A stretch of DNA of 64,000 nucleotides from Algoriella xinjiangensis (GCF_900115015.1 NZ_FOUZ01000002.1:124001-188000); one strand, 5' to 3'. Positions 35,993 through 44,519 are shown, counted from the stretch's first letter. Program-made: numbers and translations. The notes: a model not told the origin generated them from the sequence alone.

Positions 35993-36637
35993 TTGAAGAA
36001 AGTAGTACTCATTACCTTTTTGGTATTAATTATCGATCAAATTTCAAAATTTTATGTCAAAACCCACTTTTTTTTGGGCGAAGATGTAGACGTTTTAGGA
36101 TGGTTTAAAATAGCCTTTGTAGAAAATCCAGGAATGGCCTACGGGATGCATTTTGGAGGAGAAACAGGTAAAATAATTTTATCCCTTCTGCGTATTGTAT
36201 TGATTGGAGCGATTATTTACTACATTAATACATGGTCAAAAAAATTAAAAAATAATTATTTCATTATTCCAATTGCGCTTGTATTAGCAGGTGCAATTGG
36301 TAATGTAATTGATGGAATTTTTTATGGTGTAATCTTCGATAAAGGAACCACTTTTAGTCCAATGTTTCAGGATTGGGTAGGTTATCAAGGAGTTGCTAAA
36401 GCAGATTTTACAGGTTATTCAGGCTGGTTTACAGGTTGTGTGGTAGATATGCTTTACTTTCCAATTGTCGAGTTTGATTGGCCTACTTGGTTACCAATAG
36501 TAGGAGGGCAGCATTATAAGTTTTTTCAGCCGGTATTTAATGTCGCAGATTCAGCAATATTTGTAGGAGGATTAAGTTTATTTATTTTCCGCAGAAAAGC
36601 CTTTACAAGCGAAGACGGCGTAAGATTAAGATTTTAA
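35993..36637 (+). CDS. lspA: Lipoprotein signal peptidase (signal peptidase II)
   Basis: Aspartyl protease of the inner membrane that removes signal peptides from prolipoproteins. The start is TTG (35993); no in-frame ATG lies nearby, and the first residues MKKVVLITFLVLIIDQISKF match the family (IDQxSK). The catalytic aspartates are in GAIGNVIDGIFYG and FNVADSAIFVG. At 214 residues it is longer than E. coli LspA (164). The extra part is a loop between the two aspartates (about 115-180), a Bacteroidota trait. Probable lipoprotein substrates in this window include the NlpE-like, SusD-like and DUF4836 proteins. Confidence 0.94.
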   Translation: MKKVVLITFLVLIIDQISKFYVKTHFFLGEDVDVLGWFKIAFVENPGMAYGMHFGGETGKIILSLLRIVLIGAIIYYINTWSKKLKNNYFIIPIALVLAGAIGNVIDGIFYGVIFDKGTTFSPMFQDWVGYQGVAKADFTGYSGWFTGCVVDMLYFPIVEFDWPTWLPIVGGQHYKFFQPVFNVADSAIFVGGLSLFIFRRKAFTSEDGVRLRF

Positions 36638-36647
36638 TAAAATATAG

Positions 36648-36679
36648 AAACCGATAACTTATTAGTTGTCGGTTTTTTT
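36648..36679 (+). terminator. Terminator of the ileS-dksA-lspA unit
   Basis: AAACCGATAAC pairs with GTTGTCGGTTT (one G-U pair) around a six-base loop, then T residues. Confidence 0.85.
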
Positions 36680-36762
36680 AAATCGTATTTATAAAGATGA
36701 ATTGATTTATAAAGATGATCTAAAGCTAATAAAAAGAGAGTTTGTAATAATATATTATCTAA

Positions 36763-37155
36763 ATGAATAAATACTTTATTAAAAATCAATTAATAATTAC
36801 TTTGTTTTTTGCCGCTTTATCGGCTTATTTAATTAAAAATTATATTGATAATTCAGAAAATTTAAATCATAACAATAAGAAAGAAATTGTAATATCAGAA
36901 AAGAACTGCGGTATTCATAACGGAGCGTATTCTATCTCATTTTTATATAATGATAAAAGATATAATAGTAAAATTTTAGGTGATCAATGTTTAGATTTGA
37001 AGATTGGAGATAAGTATGAATTATTTTATTTTAAAAAAAATGATGAATTTGTAGATTATCATTCCTTCAAACATAGTAAAAAAGGGATTATATTTTCTGT
37101 GATTATTTTTATCTTATCATTGATGCCTTATAAATATATATTCATTAAAAAATAA
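36763..37155 (+). CDS. Hypothetical two-TM membrane protein
   Basis: Not recognised. The protein has 130 residues with two hydrophobic segments, at about 12-28 (LIITLFFAALSAYLIKNY) and about 108-127 (GIIFSVIIFILSLMPYKYIF). Between them is a soluble domain with two cysteines (NCGIHNGAY and DQCLDLKIG) that could form a disulfide, and a GDKYELFYFKKN strand. The layout resembles small DUF3592-like membrane proteins, but the match is too weak to claim. The gene is very AT-rich, lies between two terminators and directly precedes the tRNA-Val array, so it may be a recent insertion. Confidence 0.6.
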   Translation: MNKYFIKNQLIITLFFAALSAYLIKNYIDNSENLNHNNKKEIVISEKNCGIHNGAYSISFLYNDKRYNSKILGDQCLDLKIGDKYELFYFKKNDEFVDYHSFKHSKKGIIFSVIIFILSLMPYKYIFIKK

Positions 37156-37162
37156 CATAAAC

Positions 37163-37198
37163 AAAAAACTCCTTTCAAATAATTGAAAGGAGTTTTTT
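37163..37198. terminator. Terminator between the hypothetical gene and the tRNA-Val array
   Basis: AAAAAACTCCTTTCAA pairs with TTGAAAGGAGTTTTTT around a short loop. It is symmetrical enough to end both the plus-strand gene and the minus-strand tRNA transcript. Confidence 0.9.
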
Positions 37199-37202
37199 AT
37201 TG

Positions 37203-37277
37203 TGGTCCCTACTGGATTCGAACCAGTGACCCCCTGCTTGTAAGGCAGGTGCTCTGAACCAACTGAGCTAAGAGACC
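37203..37277 (-). tRNA. tRNA-Val(TAC), copy nearest the 3' end of the array
   Basis: The reverse complement starts GGTCTCTTAGCTCAGTTGG and ends with the T arm GGTTCGAATCC and acceptor AGGGACC. The anticodon stem CCTGC/GCAGG encloses CTTACAA, so the anticodon is TAC (valine, GUA/GUG). The genomic sequence after the discriminator base is not CCA, so CCA must be added after transcription. Identical to the other three copies. Confidence 0.97.
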
Positions 37278-37318
37278 TTTTTAGAATTTTATTTGAAAGA
37301 CTTTCTATTGTCTTTATG

Positions 37319-37393
37319 TGGTCCCTACTGGATTCGAACCAGTGACCCCCTGCTTGTAAGGCAGGTGCTCTGAACCAACTGAGCTAAGAGACC
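37319..37393 (-). tRNA. tRNA-Val(TAC), second copy
   Basis: Identical in all 75 bases to the copy at 37203, exactly 116 bases further on, with the same 41-base spacer. Anticodon TAC. Confidence 0.97.
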
Positions 37394-37434
37394 TTTTTAG
37401 AATTTTATTTGAAAGACTTTCTATTGTCTTTATG

Positions 37435-37509
37435 TGGTCCCTACTGGATTCGAACCAGTGACCCCCTGCTTGTAAGGCAGGTGCTCTGAACCAACTGAGC
37501 TAAGAGACC
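37435..37509 (-). tRNA. tRNA-Val(TAC), third copy
   Basis: Identical to the neighbouring copies, again at a 116-base step. Anticodon TAC. Confidence 0.97.
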
Positions 37510-37550
37510 TTTTTAGAATTTTATTTGAAAGACTTTCTATTGTCTTTATG

Positions 37551-37625
37551 TGGTCCCTACTGGATTCGAACCAGTGACCCCCTGCTTGTAAGGCAGGTGC
37601 TCTGAACCAACTGAGCTAAGAGACC
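37551..37625 (-). tRNA. tRNA-Val(TAC), promoter-proximal copy
   Basis: First tRNA in the transcript (the array is read on the minus strand). Identical to the other three. The upstream flank is unique sequence and carries the promoter. Confidence 0.97.
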
Positions 37626-37640
37626 TTCGTAATTGGATTG

Positions 37641-37671
37641 CAAATATAGGGTTGTTTTTGAAAAATCCAAA
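37641..37671 (-). promoter_or_regulatory. Promoter of the tRNA-Val array
   Basis: TTTG (37671-37668), a 19-base spacer and TATATTTG (37648-37641) on the minus strand, a perfect Bacteroidota housekeeping promoter. The transcript should begin near 37634, about 9 bases before the first tRNA. Confidence 0.75.
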
Positions 37672-37750
37672 CAGTTGAAACGAAAAAAATTAAATAAAAT
37701 TTAATGTTAAGACTTAACTGTTTTCTATTCAAATAAATAATTTTGATAAT

Positions 37751-38644
37751 TTAAAAAGAAATATTGGTCTTTTTCTTCTTCTCTTCAATTTTTACACCTT
37801 TAAACAAATAAATAATTCCGATAAAAGAGATAGAAATCGTAATAATAGAGAAAATAAATGCAGCACTTGTTGCTAAAGTTTCATCAAAATTGAAACGATG
37901 TGCCGCATACATAAAAACAGCTTCTCTAATTCCGAATCCACTAAAAGATATAATTGATAAAATTCCTGATACTAAAAAGATTAATAAATAAATACTGAAA
38001 TTATCTGGATGAATATTTAATCCTTCTAAAACAAAATACAACATGCCAACTTGTATTAATTGCAAGACGATTGAATAAATCATCGAGTTATAAAATGTTT
38101 TTTTATGAATAGGAAAAAATCGACCTAAAATTAACGGAACAGCTACAAAACCGATTAAAGAAACCGCCAACGAACCATATTGTACAATTGGATAATCGGT
38201 TAGATTAGATAGAAAAATTAAAAAGACAATTATTAATATCATCGAAAATAATCCAATAATTTTGTCTAAAAATACAGCTTGCGAAATTTCTTTTAAACTG
38301 ATTTTATAGTTTTTATTTAGTACATAAACTTTATAGGCATCGCCACCAATTCCGCCAGGAACAAAGGTGTTGTAAAACATGCCGAGAAAATATAATCGTG
38401 CATTTGATTTGTACGAAAGATCAAGATTTATATCTCTAAAATAATAATCTAACCTAAAAATAGACAATGCTTGCGAAGCAACATACAACACAACAGCTAT
38501 AAAAATATAAAACCAATTGGCATTTTTATAATGACTGAAAATATCAAAAATATGTAGCTTAACGAAAAATATATAATAGATTAAAACTAAACTTATCGTC
38601 AGTTTTATTCCCGTTATGATGTATTTTTTAGTTTTTGGATTCAA
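37751..38644 (-). CDS. Lysylphosphatidylglycerol synthase-like/UPF0104 flippase-domain membrane protein
   Basis: Inner-membrane protein of 297 residues with about eight hydrophobic helices, of the AglD/UPF0104 type (the transmembrane domain also found in MprF). Family blocks are FRLDYYFRDINL, FYNTFVPGGIGGDAYKVYVL and the later SGFGIREAVFMYAA. There is no aminoacyl-transfer domain, so lysyl-lipid synthesis is not expected. Stand-alone members are thought to move or hold lipid-linked intermediates, which is not proven. It is monocistronic and divergent from the SDR gene. Confidence 0.85.
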   Translation of the reverse strand: MNPKTKKYIITGIKLTISLVLIYYIFFVKLHIFDIFSHYKNANWFYIFIAVVLYVASQALSIFRLDYYFRDINLDLSYKSNARLYFLGMFYNTFVPGGIGGDAYKVYVLNKNYKISLKEISQAVFLDKIIGLFSMILIIVFLIFLSNLTDYPIVQYGSLAVSLIGFVAVPLILGRFFPIHKKTFYNSMIYSIVLQLIQVGMLYFVLEGLNIHPDNFSIYLLIFLVSGILSIISFSGFGIREAVFMYAAHRFNFDETLATSAAFIFSIITISISFIGIIYLFKGVKIEEKKKKTNISF

Positions 38645-38738
38645 ATTAATTTTCTTAAAAAATCAGCTACAAATTTATATAAACTTCTATTATGCTTTCA
38701 AAAAAATATTAATGTTCAGAAATTTGGTTGATATTCCT

Positions 38739-38746
38739 TAATTTTG
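38739..38746 (+). promoter_or_regulatory. -7 box for the SDR-ElaA-SGNH operon
   Basis: TAATTTTG fits TAnnTTTG, 20 bases before the ATG. The -33 is unclear. Confidence 0.4.
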
Positions 38747-38766
38747 TCGTCTAATTTATATGCATA

Positions 38767-39567
38767 ATGCAATCAAAAGTTATTGTAATTACAGGCTCTT
38801 CTTCGGGAGTTGGCTTAACGTTGGCAAATTATTTTCACGAAAAAGGTCATCAAGTTTTTGGATTATCAAGAACGGCTAAAGGTCAAGAAAAGTTTAAACA
38901 TATACCAACAGATGTTTCGGATAAAGAAAATGTACAGCGTACTTTTCAACAAATATTAAACGAAACAAATAATCAAATTGATGTATTAATTAATAATGCA
39001 GGAATTGGAATGTTAGGCGCTGTAGAAGATGCAACAAAAGCCGATATTGAGAAATTGTTGGACGTAAATGTTTACGGGACAATTTATACTATGCAAGAGG
39101 TTTTGCCAGTGATGCGTAAACAAGGTTTTGGGTATATTTTGAATGTTTCATCTATTGCAAGCAACAATGGTTTGCCGTTTAGAGGTTATTATTCGGCGTC
39201 TAAAGCGATGATTGATCGTTTGATAGAATCTACACGTTTAGAAAACAGAAATACGGGAATTGAGATTACAACGCTTAATTTTGGAGATATAAAAACCAAT
39301 ATTGCGGAAGGTCGTGTAAAAACATTTGTTTCTAAATTTTACCAAGCCAAATATGATGCAATGGTTGCGGATATTGACCACGAGGTAGAAGATGGAACAC
39401 CACCAGAAGATTTAATTCCGATAATTGAGGGAATTATGAATCAAAAAGGATTGAAACCACATTATTATATTGGAAAATCGATGCAAAAATTTTCGGTTAC
39501 ATTAAAAAATATTTTACCTCAGAAAATGTTCGAAAACATTATTGCTAAATACTCTAAATTAGATTAA
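38767..39567 (+). CDS. Short-chain dehydrogenase/reductase
   Basis: Classical SDR oxidoreductase of 266 residues. The cofactor motif TGSSSGVG (residues 9-16) is TGxxxGxG, NNAG (NNAGIG) is present, and the catalytic Ser-Tyr-Lys are NVSS, Tyr142 and Lys146 (YSASK). The N-terminal strand followed by LSRTAKGQ suggests an Arg that favours NADPH. The substrate is unknown. The next gene begins one base after the stop, and that one overlaps a third gene, so the three form an operon. Confidence 0.9.
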   Translation: MQSKVIVITGSSSGVGLTLANYFHEKGHQVFGLSRTAKGQEKFKHIPTDVSDKENVQRTFQQILNETNNQIDVLINNAGIGMLGAVEDATKADIEKLLDVNVYGTIYTMQEVLPVMRKQGFGYILNVSSIASNNGLPFRGYYSASKAMIDRLIESTRLENRNTGIEITTLNFGDIKTNIAEGRVKTFVSKFYQAKYDAMVADIDHEVEDGTPPEDLIPIIEGIMNQKGLKPHYYIGKSMQKFSVTLKNILPQKMFENIIAKYSKLD

Positions 39568-39568
39568 A

Positions 39569-40021
39569 ATGGAAGAAATTGTTTGGCATTATAAGGCATT
39601 TGATGATTTAACTGCAAAAGAATTGTATAAAATTATTCAGCTTCGTAATGAAGTTTTTGTGATAGAACAAGATTGCATTTATCAAGATTGCGATGGTAAA
39701 GATTTGGTTTGTGGGCATCTTTGGGCAACTGTTGATGGCGAAGTTGCAGCATATTCTAGAATTGTACCAAAAGGTTTTTCTTATGAAAATGAACCTTCAA
39801 TAGGTCGTGTAATTTCGAATCAAAAATTTAGACGATTTGGATTTGGAAAACAGTTGATGAAAAATTCGATTCAAGTTATCGAAAATCAATTTAAAACATC
39901 AGCTATCCGAATTTCTGCACAAGCTTATCTCAAAGAATTTTATTCGTCTTTTGGATTTGAACAAGTTTCGGATGAATATTTAGAAGATGATATTCCACAT
40001 ATCGAAATGTTGAGAAAATAA
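39569..40021 (+). CDS. ElaA-like GNAT family N-acetyltransferase
   Basis: Protein of 150 residues matching the ElaA group of GNAT acetyltransferases: WHYKAFDDLTAKELYKIIQLRNEVFVIEQ at the start, then DCIYQDCDGKD, IGRVISNQKFRRFGFGKQLM (acetyl-CoA pyrophosphate loop R/Q-x-x-G-x-G), and ISAQAYLKEFYSSFGF. The acceptor of the ElaA group is unknown. It is the middle gene of the SDR operon, with a one-base overlap (A of TAA/ATG) to the next gene. Confidence 0.9.
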   Translation: MEEIVWHYKAFDDLTAKELYKIIQLRNEVFVIEQDCIYQDCDGKDLVCGHLWATVDGEVAAYSRIVPKGFSYENEPSIGRVISNQKFRRFGFGKQLMKNSIQVIENQFKTSAIRISAQAYLKEFYSSFGFEQVSDEYLEDDIPHIEMLRK

Positions 40022-40959
40022 TGAAACAACTAAAATGGTTTTTAATTTTCCTTTTTACAGTTTTTATAGTTGCTGTTTTGTTGGATATTTATTATTCGAA
40101 TCAACTAAAAAAAATAGCTTTATTTAGCGGTGAAGTTCAGGAATGGAATCAAATAAAAGAAGGAAAAACAAAAACTGATTTAGCTATTTTTGGTTCTTCG
40201 AGAGCATTTATACAAATCAATCCTGAAATTTTAGAGAAAGAATTAAACGTGAATTCGTATAATTTTGGGTTGAATGGTAGTAAATTTAAAATGCAATTTT
40301 ATCGCTTCAATTTATATTTAAAGCATAATCCAAAACCAAAAATGGTGGTTTGGAATTTAGATACTTTTTCTTTTTCACATATCGACGAAGTTTTTCAGCC
40401 CAATCAATATGTGCCATTTATGTTGTGGAATCGTGATTTGTATACTTCGCTAAAAGAATATAAAGATACCAATAGTTGGGATTTTATTTTGCCGTTGTAT
40501 CGTTATCGCTATCAAGATTATTGGCAAGATCAAATTGCGCGAGCAAAAAAAGAAGAAGTACACAAAGATGGATTATTTCGCGATGAAGGTTTTAAATCGT
40601 ATGATAGAAAATGGAATGTAAATTGGTCGAAATTAGAAAAGAAAAAATCTAATTTTGATTTCAATGTTTATCCATTATTAGAAGAATTGATAAAGCGTTG
40701 CGAAAAAGAAAATATAAAATTGGTGTTTACAATTGCGCCAGAATATATAAAAGGACAAGATTATATGTTGAATAGAAAAGAAGTGATTAGCCGCTATCAG
40801 CAGACTTTAGATAAAAATAATTTACCTTTATTAGATTATTCACATGATTCTATTAGTTGTCAGCAAAAATATTTTTACAATACAACTCACATGAATTTTA
40901 AAGGTGCGGATGCTTTTACAAAACAACTTTCGCAGGATTTGAAGAAGTATATAGAATAA
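40021..40959 (+). CDS. SGNH-like membrane-anchored protein
   Basis: Protein of 312 residues with one N-terminal membrane helix (about 5-25) and an extracytoplasmic domain. FGSSRA (block I serine), YNFGLNGS (block III-like) and FYNTTHMNFKGADAF (block V His with Asn where the usual Asp lies three residues before) resemble an SGNH hydrolase or DltD-like acyl-transfer fold. The match is loose, and the catalytic Asp may be missing or moved. It could act on cell-surface acyl groups; this is inference. It is last in the operon with SDR and ElaA genes, closed by a palindromic terminator. Confidence 0.65.
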   Translation: MKQLKWFLIFLFTVFIVAVLLDIYYSNQLKKIALFSGEVQEWNQIKEGKTKTDLAIFGSSRAFIQINPEILEKELNVNSYNFGLNGSKFKMQFYRFNLYLKHNPKPKMVVWNLDTFSFSHIDEVFQPNQYVPFMLWNRDLYTSLKEYKDTNSWDFILPLYRYRYQDYWQDQIARAKKEEVHKDGLFRDEGFKSYDRKWNVNWSKLEKKKSNFDFNVYPLLEELIKRCEKENIKLVFTIAPEYIKGQDYMLNRKEVISRYQQTLDKNNLPLLDYSHDSISCQQKYFYNTTHMNFKGADAFTKQLSQDLKKYIE

Positions 40960-40990
40960 AAAAAATCCACTCAATTGAGTGGATTTTTTT
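40958..40990. terminator. Bidirectional terminator after the SGNH-like gene
   Basis: AAAAATCCACTCAATTGAGTGGATTTTT is close to a perfect palindrome (shown as positions, key half ATCCACTCA) between converging genes. Confidence 0.88.
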
Positions 40991-41013
40991 ATTTCATTTA
41001 AAGCTGAAATTAA

Positions 41014-41901
41014 TTACACAACTTCAATATTTTTATCTTTTTTCTGCGTCAAATAAACGCCAGATAATATCATTGCGAAACCAACAAGGTGCATCCATGT
41101 AATTTTTTCTCCAACCATAAAACCCCAAAATACAGAAATAATAGGCATCAAATAGGTTACCATAGACGCAAACATAGAACCTGTTGCTTGTATTAATTTG
41201 TAAAATAAAATCATGGCCAAAGCAGTTCCCATTAAACCAAGAATTGCTACAAAACCTAAACTTTTTATTTGTTCTGGTGTACCTTGATATACATCAAAAA
41301 AGCCCGAAAAATAAAGTATAATTAAGGATGGGGCTAACCATATTGTAAACAAAGCAGATGATAATTGAAATGATGGAACATCGTTTAAATAACGTGTCAA
41401 AATCAAACTATTTAAACCATATAATGCAGTTGCTAAAACAATTAATAAACAATGCATCAAGCTATTTTCGCCAGAAAAACCATCGCCACCAATCAATAAA
41501 ACTGCTCCGAAAAAGCCGATGATAGCACCAATTATTTGATTTTTAGTTCCTTTTATATTAAACAAAAGTGCGCCAAATAATAAAATAAATAATGGAACCA
41601 ATGAGTCTAAAATTCCAGCCATAGAGCTAGTAACGTGTGTTTGCGCCATCGGAAACAAAAACATCGGAATAAAATTCCCGCAAAATCCTGCTAATGCAAC
41701 ATAAGGTAATTTTTTACGTGGAATTTTAAATAAACTCGGAATTCCCCAAATGGCTAAAACTCCTCCTGCAATAGATAAACGTAATGCTCCGACTTGGTAT
41801 GGCGTGTAAGAGACTAATCCTTGTTTGATTAGGATGAATGAGCTTCCCCATGTCAACGCTAAAATGCCAAGAATAATCCAATATTTTAATTCGATTTTCA
41901 T
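41014..41901 (-). CDS. EamA/DMT family transporter
   Basis: Inner-membrane protein of 295 residues with ten predicted helices in two EamA repeats. The first starts ILGILALTWGSSFILIKQGL. The second repeat includes LLIVLATALYGLNSLILTRYL and LMGTALAMILFYKLIQATGSMFASMVTYLMPIISVFWG. The family exports amino acids, metabolites or drugs; the substrate cannot be assigned. It is downstream of tag on the same strand with a 56-base gap, so it may belong to the DUF255-tag-eamA transcript or have its own promoter. Confidence 0.92.
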   Translation of the reverse strand: MKIELKYWIILGILALTWGSSFILIKQGLVSYTPYQVGALRLSIAGGVLAIWGIPSLFKIPRKKLPYVALAGFCGNFIPMFLFPMAQTHVTSSMAGILDSLVPLFILLFGALLFNIKGTKNQIIGAIIGFFGAVLLIGGDGFSGENSLMHCLLIVLATALYGLNSLILTRYLNDVPSFQLSSALFTIWLAPSLIILYFSGFFDVYQGTPEQIKSLGFVAILGLMGTALAMILFYKLIQATGSMFASMVTYLMPIISVFWGFMVGEKITWMHLVGFAMILSGVYLTQKKDKNIEVV

Positions 41902-41957
41902 GTACGATAATTTTGCGCAAAGATGAGAAAGTTCAGTCGAAAAACAAACAAAAATGT

Positions 41958-42512
41958 TTACTTACAAAAACAATCTTTTGTATGATCATTTACCATTCCA
42001 GTTGCTTGCATATGAGCGTAAATAGTTGTCGAACCAAAGAATTTGAATCCAATTTTCTTTAAATCTTTTGCTATTTGATCAGAAATTTCTGTAGTTGCAG
42101 GAACTTCTTTTATCGAATTCCAATTATTTACAATTGGTTGATGATTAACATATTTCCAAATAAAATTAGAGAATGATTCATGTTCTTTTTGAAGTTCTAT
42201 AAACAGTTTTGCGTTATTAATCGCTGCATTTATTTTTCCTCTATGACGAATAATTCCTTCGTCCAGAACAAGTTTTTCTACATCATCTTCAGTAAAATTT
42301 GCAATTTTTTCTACGTCAAAATTTGCAAAAGCTTTTCTAAAATTTTCTCTCTTTTTGAGAATTGTAATCCAACTTAATCCTGCCTGAAAAGATTCTAAAA
42401 CTAAAAATTCAAACAAAATTTTATCATCATATACAGGTTTTCCCCATTCGTTATCGTGATAATCAATGTATATTTGGTCTTTTCCTACCCAAGCACAACG
42501 TGTATTTTCCAT
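41958..42512 (-). CDS. tag: DNA-3-methyladenine glycosylase I
   Basis: Base-excision repair glycosylase for 3-methyladenine. It has 184 residues. Family blocks are RCAWVGKDQIYIDYHDNEWG at the N-terminus (Cys and His of the zinc site), FEFLVLESFQAGLSW with the catalytic-pocket Glu, and the C-terminal ATGMVNDHTKDCFC with the remaining zinc ligands. It starts 3 bases after the DUF255 gene, so the two are co-transcribed. It complements ogt in alkylation repair. Confidence 0.94.
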   Translation of the reverse strand: MENTRCAWVGKDQIYIDYHDNEWGKPVYDDKILFEFLVLESFQAGLSWITILKKRENFRKAFANFDVEKIANFTEDDVEKLVLDEGIIRHRGKINAAINNAKLFIELQKEHESFSNFIWKYVNHQPIVNNWNSIKEVPATTEISDQIAKDLKKIGFKFFGSTTIYAHMQATGMVNDHTKDCFCK

Positions 42513-42515
42513 AAG

Positions 42516-44519
42516 TTATAATTTTTTTAAAGCGTCAATTACCGAATAAGTTGGAATTTGACATGTGTAATTTTCGCAAATATGTACAGCCGTTTTATTT
42601 TCTTCTAAACGATTTTTTGTGATTTCTAAAGTTTCATTTTCCGAAGCAATTCGTACAGAATTTGGAAGATAATAATTATTCATTTCTTTTAAATAATTTT
42701 TAGCTTCTTTTCCTACAATTACAATTTCTTTGAACGGATAACTAAAATTCAAATATAAATTGATCCAATTGGTGAATCCAGTTGGATGATCAAAAATTTT
42801 ATCTTCAACATTTGCTAACATTTGTTGCGCTTGCTCCGTATAATCTTGACGATTTAAAATTTTACCAAGTTTAAATAAATTATTCGCCATTATTGAGTTT
42901 GAAGATGAAATGACATTATCATAAATCTCAAATGTTTCATTAACCAAAGGTGTGTCGTAATGCGATTTGTACGCAAACATTTTGTTTTTATGATTATAGA
43001 ATTGATTAAAAACTTCTTGTGTTATTTTATCAGCAGTTTCGATGTAGTTTAAAGTCGAAGTTGTTTCAAAAAGTTTGATTAAAGCTTCAATAATCAACGC
43101 ATAATCATCTAAAAAACCAGCAATTGTAGTTTGATTGTCTTTGTAATTTCGGAACAATGTTTCGCCGTTCCATTGATTTTTTAAAATAAAACTGATTGCA
43201 TTTTCGGCTAATTGCAAATATTCATCATTACTAAAAGTTTGATGCGCATCACAAAGTCCAGTAATTACCAAAGCATTCCACGAAGTCAATACTTTTTCAT
43301 CACGATGAGGTTTTATTCTTTTTTCTCGAATCGGATTAAGTGTATTTTTCCATTTTATTACAATAGATTTTAATTCTTCGAGCGACAAATTATTTTTCTC
43401 CGCAAAATCTTCGTCATCCGATAATCGCATCAAAATATTATTTCCGTGTTCCCATTCGCCAAATTCATCAACTTGGTAATATTTCTGAAATAAAGTAAAA
43501 TCATCTTTCAAAATTTCTTTTAATTCGGCTGATTTCCAAACATAATATTTTCCTTCTTCTTTTTCAGAATCCGCATCAATTGCCGCATAAAAAACATTTT
43601 CGGGCGAAAGCATTTCATCTTTCAACCAATTTATTGTTTCATCAACAACCGTTTTATATTCGTCTTCTTTAAAAACTTTGTATCCGTTTGAATAAAGTGA
43701 AAGCAATTGACCATTGTCGTACAGCATTTTCTCGAAGTGTGGAACTTTCCAATACGGATCGACAGAATATCGTGAAAATCCGCCTTTTAATTGGTCGTAA
43801 ATTCCACCAAAAGCCATTCTATCTAACGTGATTTTAGATTGAATTAAACATTCTTCGTTCTTCGTTTCAAATCCAAAACGTAAAATAGTTTGCCACGCAT
43901 TTGGTAACATAAATTTTGGAGCACGATTAAAACCACCCCATTCATCATCAAATTGTTGTTGCCAAAATTCAAATGTTTCATTGATTTTATCTTGAGAAAA
44001 ATTTTGTGCAGATTTCAATTCAATTGTCTCCATTTTTGTTAAACCTTCGGCCAAAGAATTCACATATTCTAAGGTTTTATCAGAATGATGATGATACATT
44101 TGATTGATATTTTGCAATAATTCTATCCATTGTTCTTTCGGAAAATATGTTCCGCCATAAAAAGGACGACCGTCAGGCAAAGCAAAAACATTAAGCGGCC
44201 AACCACCTGATTGATGAATTAATTGAACAACATTCATATACAAAGCGTCTAAATCTGGGCGTTCTTCGCGGTCAATTTTTATGCAAACAAAATATTCATT
44301 CATCACTTTTGCAACTTCTTCATTCTCGAAAGATTGATGTTCCATCACATGACACCAATGGCAAGCCGAATATCCAATAGAAATTAAAAGTGGTTTGTTT
44401 GTTTCTTGTGCATATTCTAGTACATCATCACTCCAACTTTGCCACCAAACAGGATTGTTTTCGTGTTGTTTTAGGTAAGGGCTTGTTGCTAATTTTAGAT
44501 TATTTTGTTGAAAATTCAT
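42516..44519 (-). CDS. DUF255 thioredoxin-fold protein (YyaL/SPATA20 family)
   Basis: Protein of 667 residues. The N-terminal thioredoxin-like domain has SIGYSACHWCHVMEHQSFE (CxxC), followed by IKIDREERPDLDALYM. A long alpha/alpha toroid resembling AGE/mannose-6-phosphate isomerase-type (six-hairpin) enzymes comes next, with GGIYDQLKGGFSRYSVD and HFEKMLYDNGQLL. Members are conserved from bacteria to mammals, but the reaction is not established. It has no signal peptide, so it is cytoplasmic. It heads the transcript with tag and perhaps eamA, and is divergent from putP across 75 bases. Confidence 0.92.
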   Translation of the reverse strand: MNFQQNNLKLATSPYLKQHENNPVWWQSWSDDVLEYAQETNKPLLISIGYSACHWCHVMEHQSFENEEVAKVMNEYFVCIKIDREERPDLDALYMNVVQLIHQSGGWPLNVFALPDGRPFYGGTYFPKEQWIELLQNINQMYHHHSDKTLEYVNSLAEGLTKMETIELKSAQNFSQDKINETFEFWQQQFDDEWGGFNRAPKFMLPNAWQTILRFGFETKNEECLIQSKITLDRMAFGGIYDQLKGGFSRYSVDPYWKVPHFEKMLYDNGQLLSLYSNGYKVFKEDEYKTVVDETINWLKDEMLSPENVFYAAIDADSEKEEGKYYVWKSAELKEILKDDFTLFQKYYQVDEFGEWEHGNNILMRLSDDEDFAEKNNLSLEELKSIVIKWKNTLNPIREKRIKPHRDEKVLTSWNALVITGLCDAHQTFSNDEYLQLAENAISFILKNQWNGETLFRNYKDNQTTIAGFLDDYALIIEALIKLFETTSTLNYIETADKITQEVFNQFYNHKNKMFAYKSHYDTPLVNETFEIYDNVISSSNSIMANNLFKLGKILNRQDYTEQAQQMLANVEDKIFDHPTGFTNWINLYLNFSYPFKEIVIVGKEAKNYLKEMNNYYLPNSVRIASENETLEITKNRLEENKTAVHICENYTCQIPTYSVIDALKKL

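Larger units (their letters stand above)
37203..37625 (-). repeat. Four exact 116-bp tandem repeats carrying tRNA-Val
   Basis: Each unit is a 75-base tRNA plus a 41-base spacer (spacers at 37278-37318, 37394-37434 and 37510-37550). The spacers appear identical, not just the tRNAs, which points to recent unequal crossing-over or ongoing homogenisation. Confidence 0.95.

Noticed and set aside
37203-37625. Regular repeats that could suggest a CRISPR-like array
   Set aside because: The 116-bp units are tRNA-Val genes with a full cloverleaf, and the spacers are identical, not variable.
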